From: Bacillota bacterium
GTDB lineage: Bacteria > Bacillota > Clostridia > Peptostreptococcales > Acidaminobacteraceae
Assembly (NCBI GenBank): GCA_020161295.1
Contig: JAIUOA010000022.1
Location: 1-34,298 of the forward strand
Reading direction: 5' to 3'
Length of the DNA: 34,298 bases
A program made the translations under genes and the position numbers. This document shows positions 31,155 through 34,298 of this stretch, piece after piece (position 1 is the first letter of the stretch; each line of letters starts with the position of its first letter). The notes under the pieces were generated by a model. It did no database searches, was not told the DNA's origin, and saw only the letters and a list, made by a program, of their open reading frames with translations.

Positions 31155-33567
31155 TAAATGGCTAGCAAACGATATTCTCGTATTTGATGGAGCCATGGGC
31201 ACGGCATTACAACAGAGGGGACTGCCACTGGGCGTCGCACCTGAAACCTATAATAAGACAAATCCAGAAATTTTAGAGGACATTCATTATCATTACTTGG
31301 AAGCGGGGGCAAATGTCGTAACGATTAACACTTTTGGTGCGAATCCACTAAAATTTCCCGATTATGCTGAACTGATTAAGGCAGCTGCTGAGAATGGCAA
31401 ATGCGCCAGAGATAGATGGTTAAATAATTCACATTCGTCGCGGTCTATTTTTGTGGCGCTTGATTTAGGGCCGCTGGGTACTTTAATCGAACCGTTAGGA
31501 AAGCTGTCATTTGATGAAGCATACGATCTTTTTAAAGCTCAGGTCATCGCTGGAGAAGACGCAGGCTGCGACATGATTATCATCGAAACGGTCACTGATT
31601 TATATGAAGCAAAATGTGCCATTCTAGCAGCCGTGGAAAATAGTCGTCTGCCTGTGGTATGTACCATGAGCTTCGAGACCTCCGGGAGAACGTTTTTCGG
31701 CACAGATGTGGTCAGTATGATAACCACTCTGGAGGGCTTGGGCGTACAAGCGTTAGGATTCAACTGTTCGTTTGGTGCTGAAGAAATGTGGCCTTTAGTG
31801 GAAGTTGCTCTATCCCAGACGACGCTTCCCATCGTGGTTCAGCCCAATGCTGGCCTACCGAAAATTATCGAGGGAATCACCGTATATGATCAGCCAGTCA
31901 ACACCTTTAAAGCGGTGATGGTCAAGTTTATCGAAAAGGGCGTCAGAGGACTTGGTGGCTGCTGTGGCACTCAGGCGGACCATATCAAAGCGATTCGAGA
32001 GCTGGTAGAAGGCGTGGATCGATCGCATATAAAGGAAAACCGTAGGACACCTTCAGTTTTAAAGACCCGGGTGGCATCCTATGCACAAACGATTGAGTTT
32101 GATGAAGCCACCGTGGTCATCGGCGAACGATTAAATCCTACTGGTAAGAAAAAACTAAAGGAAGCCCTTTTAGCCGGTGATATGGATTACGTCATGAAGG
32201 AAGCGCTCACTCAGGTTTCTGAAGGTGCCAAGGTGCTAGATATCAATTGCGGTGTACCAGGCGCAGACGAGCCAGCGCTTATGAAACAAGTGGTTCAAAG
32301 CATTCAGGCGGTTCTGGATGTTCCGTTACAAATCGACGCAGCTGGTGCAGCGGCCATCGAAGCTGGGGCACGTTATTATAATGGAAAGCCGCTGATCAAC
32401 TCAGTAAATGGCAAGCGGTGTTCTCTCGACGCTGTTTTGCCCATCGCCAAGCGGTATGGCGCTTGCCTTATCGGTCTAACACTTGATGACGAAGGGATTC
32501 CCAGTACAGCTGAGGGACGTTTTGCAGTGGCAGAAAAAATCGTTAATGAAGCGTTAAAAATAGGCATTCCTAAAGAGAATCTCTTCATCGACTGCCTCGT
32601 GTTAACCGCCAGTGCACAACAGGCGGAAGTGATGGTAACACTGGAAACCATCCAGCTGGTAAAGGAAAGACTCGGTGTAAAAACCGTACTAGGGGTCAGT
32701 AATGTTTCGTTTGGACTGCCTAAACGTGGACAGGTGAACCTAGCCTATCTGACCATGGCACTGATGTCTGGTCTGGATGCAGCGATCATCAATCCTGGTC
32801 ATTTGGAGATGATGGCGGCGATAGATGCCTTTGAAGTGCTTTCAAATCGAGATAAGGGTGCCGTTCGCTACATCGCTAAGCATGGTGGGCAGACCCAAGA
32901 GGTGCTGACGACCGTGGTGCCTTCTGGAGAAAATGAAGTGGCTGAACAGCTGGAAAAGGCCATTAAAAGCGGGCTGAAAAATTATGCGAGGGAACTTGCA
33001 AAGACACTGCTGACATACCGTGCGCCCATGGACCTAGTGGATGGCTTAATCATCCCTACTTTAAATGAAGTGGGCGCTGCATACGAAAAGGGCACGCTCT
33101 TTTTACCGCAGTTGATTCAGGCGGCTGAATCGGTCCAGGAGGTGTTCGAGGTGATTAAAGTCGCTTTAGCCAGCTCAGGCGAAGCACCGATCAACCGAGG
33201 AAAAGTATTACTCGCCACGGTAAAGCATGACATTCACGATATCGGAAAAAATATTATAAAGGTGGTTTTAGCAAATTACGGCTATCAAATCGTAGATTTA
33301 GGAAAAGACGTGGATCCAGAGAGAATCGTGTCGGTTTGTAGGGAAGAAGGCATCCATCTGGTTGGGCTTAGCGCACTTATGACCACGACAGTACAGTCGA
33401 TGAAGGAGACAATTCTACGCCTTAGAGAATCACTCCCCGACGTGAAGGTTGCGGTGGGAGGCGCGGTTCTATCGACGGCAACGGCGCAAATGATCGGTGC
33501 AGATTATTACGGAAAGGATGCCCGTGAGATGGTTAAAATCGCCGAGAGTCACTTTCAGAACCATTAG
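31135..33567 (+). CDS. metH: cobalamin-dependent methionine synthase without the activation domain
   Basis: An 810-residue enzyme that transfers a methyl group from methyltetrahydrofolate to homocysteine through B12. The homocysteine domain is at about 1-300, with zinc cysteines in GFNCS and GGCCGT. The pterin domain runs from about 310 to 590 (GERLNPTGKKKLKEAL, DINCGVPGADE). The helical cap follows, and the B12 domain has D699-x-H701-x-x-G704 in VKHDIHDIGKNI, where His701 is the cobalt ligand. The E. coli-type reactivation domain is absent and supplied by the preceding gene. The TTG at 31135 was chosen because AGGAGG lies 7 bases upstream; a GTG at 31081 has no such site. Confidence 0.95.
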   Translation: MKREAFSKWLANDILVFDGAMGTALQQRGLPLGVAPETYNKTNPEILEDIHYHYLEAGANVVTINTFGANPLKFPDYAELIKAAAENGKCARDRWLNNSHSSRSIFVALDLGPLGTLIEPLGKLSFDEAYDLFKAQVIAGEDAGCDMIIIETVTDLYEAKCAILAAVENSRLPVVCTMSFETSGRTFFGTDVVSMITTLEGLGVQALGFNCSFGAEEMWPLVEVALSQTTLPIVVQPNAGLPKIIEGITVYDQPVNTFKAVMVKFIEKGVRGLGGCCGTQADHIKAIRELVEGVDRSHIKENRRTPSVLKTRVASYAQTIEFDEATVVIGERLNPTGKKKLKEALLAGDMDYVMKEALTQVSEGAKVLDINCGVPGADEPALMKQVVQSIQAVLDVPLQIDAAGAAAIEAGARYYNGKPLINSVNGKRCSLDAVLPIAKRYGACLIGLTLDDEGIPSTAEGRFAVAEKIVNEALKIGIPKENLFIDCLVLTASAQQAEVMVTLETIQLVKERLGVKTVLGVSNVSFGLPKRGQVNLAYLTMALMSGLDAAIINPGHLEMMAAIDAFEVLSNRDKGAVRYIAKHGGQTQEVLTTVVPSGENEVAEQLEKAIKSGLKNYARELAKTLLTYRAPMDLVDGLIIPTLNEVGAAYEKGTLFLPQLIQAAESVQEVFEVIKVALASSGEAPINRGKVLLATVKHDIHDIGKNIIKVVLANYGYQIVDLGKDVDPERIVSVCREEGIHLVGLSALMTTTVQSMKETILRLRESLPDVKVAVGGAVLSTATAQMIGADYYGKDAREMVKIAESHFQNH

Positions 33568-33609
33568 GTTAGGAAATGATTAAAAAGCGTTTAGAATCCG
33601 CTAGAATGC

Positions 33610-33638
33610 TTGCTTTCAGATAGAAAAACCTCTATATT
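33610..33638 (+). promoter_or_regulatory. promoter of the PspC-domain gene
   Basis: TTGCTT (33610-33615) and TATATT (33633-33638) with a 17-base spacer, 30 bases before the start codon. Confidence 0.6.
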
Positions 33639-33667
33639 TAATTTAAAGGAACTAGAGGAGGTTTACG

Positions 33668-33910
33668 ATGAGAAGATTAAGTAAAATTAAAAGTGAAGCG
33701 AAAATTTCTGGCGTTTGTGCTGGTTTAGCAAGATACTTTGGTCTCGATGTAACGATTATCAGGGTATTGTGGGTTCTAGCAGTGTTTTTCGCAGTAGGCT
33801 CACCAGTGTTGGTGTATATTATCATGGCCATCGTCATGCCAGAGGATGATCCAGATGCAGTACCGTATGAGGATGTAAAAGACGAATACGATGATAGCGA
33901 GCGTTACTAA
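33668..33910 (+). CDS. PspC-domain membrane protein
   Basis: An 80-residue protein. Residues 1-60 form the PspC domain: a Lys-rich start, ISGVCAGLARYFGLDVTIIRVLW and one membrane segment near 39-57, ending IVMPED. The rest is an acidic tail (DDPDAVPYEDVKDEYDDSE). PspC proteins sense or report membrane stress; short single-domain forms are common in Bacillota. GAGGAGG precedes the ATG. It has its own promoter and terminator. Confidence 0.88.
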   Translation: MRRLSKIKSEAKISGVCAGLARYFGLDVTIIRVLWVLAVFFAVGSPVLVYIIMAIVMPEDDPDAVPYEDVKDEYDDSERY

Positions 33911-33924
33911 CGCTCGTTTTTTTT
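33898..33924 (+). terminator. intrinsic terminator overlapping the PspC stop codon
   Basis: CGAGCGTT (33898-33905), loop ACT, AACGCTCG (33909-33916) and eight T. The stem includes the last codons and stop of the PspC gene. Confidence 0.9.
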
Positions 33925-33936
33925 ATATCCATCAAG

Positions 33937-33942
33937 TATAAT
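33937..33942 (+). promoter_or_regulatory. -10 element upstream of the broken MATE gene
   Basis: TATAAT 43 bases before the ATG at 33985. No clear -35 at the right spacing. Confidence 0.35.
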
Positions 33943-33984
33943 GATAAAGGAGTATAACTGACATAATATTTGGGGGCACGATTC

Positions 33985-34194
33985 ATGAAAAAAAGAGATC
34001 TCACCACTGGGTCTGTATATGGCAATTTGATCTACATGGCACTACCGACGATGTTCGGTTTTTTTGCACAGACGCTTTTTAACGTCGTGGACATGTTTTA
34101 TGTGGGGATGATCTCACCTGAGGCAGTGGCAGGTGTCACGATTTATAGCACCATTTCTGTGATTATTTACGTAGGGCTTACTGAACGAAGTTAA
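33985..34194 (+). pseudogene. N-terminal fragment of a MATE-family efflux transporter
   Basis: The first 69 codons match the start of MATE transporters: MKKRDLTTGSVYGNLIYMALP, then FFAQTLFNVVDMFYVGMISPEAVAGVT, which are the first membrane helix and the loop into the second. The frame then ends VGLTERS-stop, whereas full MATE proteins have about 450 residues. Just before the break, bases 34180-34188 read Leu-Asn-Glu in the +1 frame, the residues I recall at this place in a related MATE subgroup; homology then stops. So a frameshift, an insertion or both broke the gene. The ATG was chosen over a TTG at 33970. The rest of the gene may lie beyond the window. Confidence 0.7.
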
Positions 34195-34228
34195 AACCAT
34201 TGAAAATACTGACTTGGAGACGCTTTTT

Positions 34229-34237
34229 TGATATAAT
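34229..34237 (+). promoter_or_regulatory. extended -10 promoter in the segment after the MATE fragment
   Basis: TGATATAAT: perfect -10 at 34232-34237 with TGn extension; a weak -35 (CTGACT) lies 17 bases upstream of it. It points right, to a gene that starts at the window edge. Confidence 0.5.
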
Positions 34238-34239
34238 AA

Positions 34240-34279
34240 ATGCAAGGATTTTAACATTTCTTCCACAAAAACCTTGCAT
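34240..34279 (+). repeat. 12-bp inverted repeat ahead of a start codon at the window edge
   Basis: ATGCAAGG (34240-34247) pairs with CCTTGCAT (34272-34279); past one A-A mismatch TTTT pairs with AAAA, leaving a 14-base loop. A ribosome site GGAGG (34282-34286) and an ATG (34293) follow; only two codons of that gene are visible, so it cannot be identified. Apart from this and the promoter I see nothing in 34195-34298. Confidence 0.65.
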
Positions 34280-34298
34280 ATGGAGGCGCCTCATGTAT

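Noticed and set aside
33629..33653. Hairpin CCTCTA/TAGAGG that could hide the ribosome site of the PspC gene.
   Set aside because: The left arm overlaps the -10 of the promoter (33633-33638), so it would not be in the transcript; transcription should start near 33645.

Overview
The window looks like a chromosomal segment of a low-to-moderate GC, anaerobic Gram-positive bacterium of the class Clostridia (Bacillota). This rests on the strong AGGAGG-type ribosome binding sites, frequent GTG/TTG starts, the dense tRNA array, tRNAs with encoded CCA, a class A penicillin-binding protein with a low-complexity tail, a YebC/HflX/YigZ housekeeping set, a FliB homologue and a B12-dependent MetH whose reactivation module is a separate gene. 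I cannot place it to genus from sequence alone. Most of the window is chromosomal core; I see no prophage, CRISPR array or rRNA.

Layout. 1-1377: the 3' tail of one tRNA plus thirteen complete tRNA genes (Asp, Thr, Tyr, Gly, Gln, Lys, Ser-TGA, Ser-GCT, Met/Ile2-CAT, Trp, Pro, Ile, Phe), all on +, ending in an intrinsic terminator; the one long spacer (547-682) is filled with short hairpins. 1495-2469 (-): YprB-type RNase H-like nuclease. 2656-4620 (+): two Gate-domain membrane proteins and an HD-GYP protein. 4680-7072 (+): cysteine desulfurase and ThiI, a tRNA 4-thiouridine pair. 7132-10509 (-): a very large bifunctional penicillin-binding protein with an unusual insertion. 10707-14611 (+): hflX, yigZ, CoA-binding protein, nadE, yebC. 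14674-17117: a secreted stalk-domain/Fn3-like protein (-), a polysaccharide deacetylase (+) and an unrecognised membrane-anchored protein (-). 17202-24085 (+): FliB, a response-regulator/histidine-kinase fusion lacking its G1 box, PlsC, then a four-gene set for salvage of 5'-methylthioadenosine and related SAM by-products. 24139-28174 (+): a leader with a 38-codon small ORF and two terminators in front of a heterodimeric ABC exporter. 28346-33567 (+): aspartate kinase, MetF, MetH reactivation protein and MetH, a methionine operon. 33668-34298: PspC-domain protein, then a broken MATE transporter followed by what may be the edge of another element.

How the genes fit together. The most coherent biology is the methionine/SAM cycle: lysC-metF-activation protein-metH make and remethylate homocysteine, while the mtaD-mtnA-phosphorylase-aldolase cluster 4-11 kb upstream takes spent SAM nucleosides apart. 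The phosphorylase carries an Asn where adenine-specific MTA phosphorylases carry Asp, which fits the deaminase acting first (inosine route), and the class II aldolase suggests the pathway ends in DHAP plus an aldehyde rather than in the methionine salvage pathway. The most interesting regulatory signal is the small ORF and mutually exclusive hairpins before the ABC exporter, which look like ribosome-controlled transcription attenuation.
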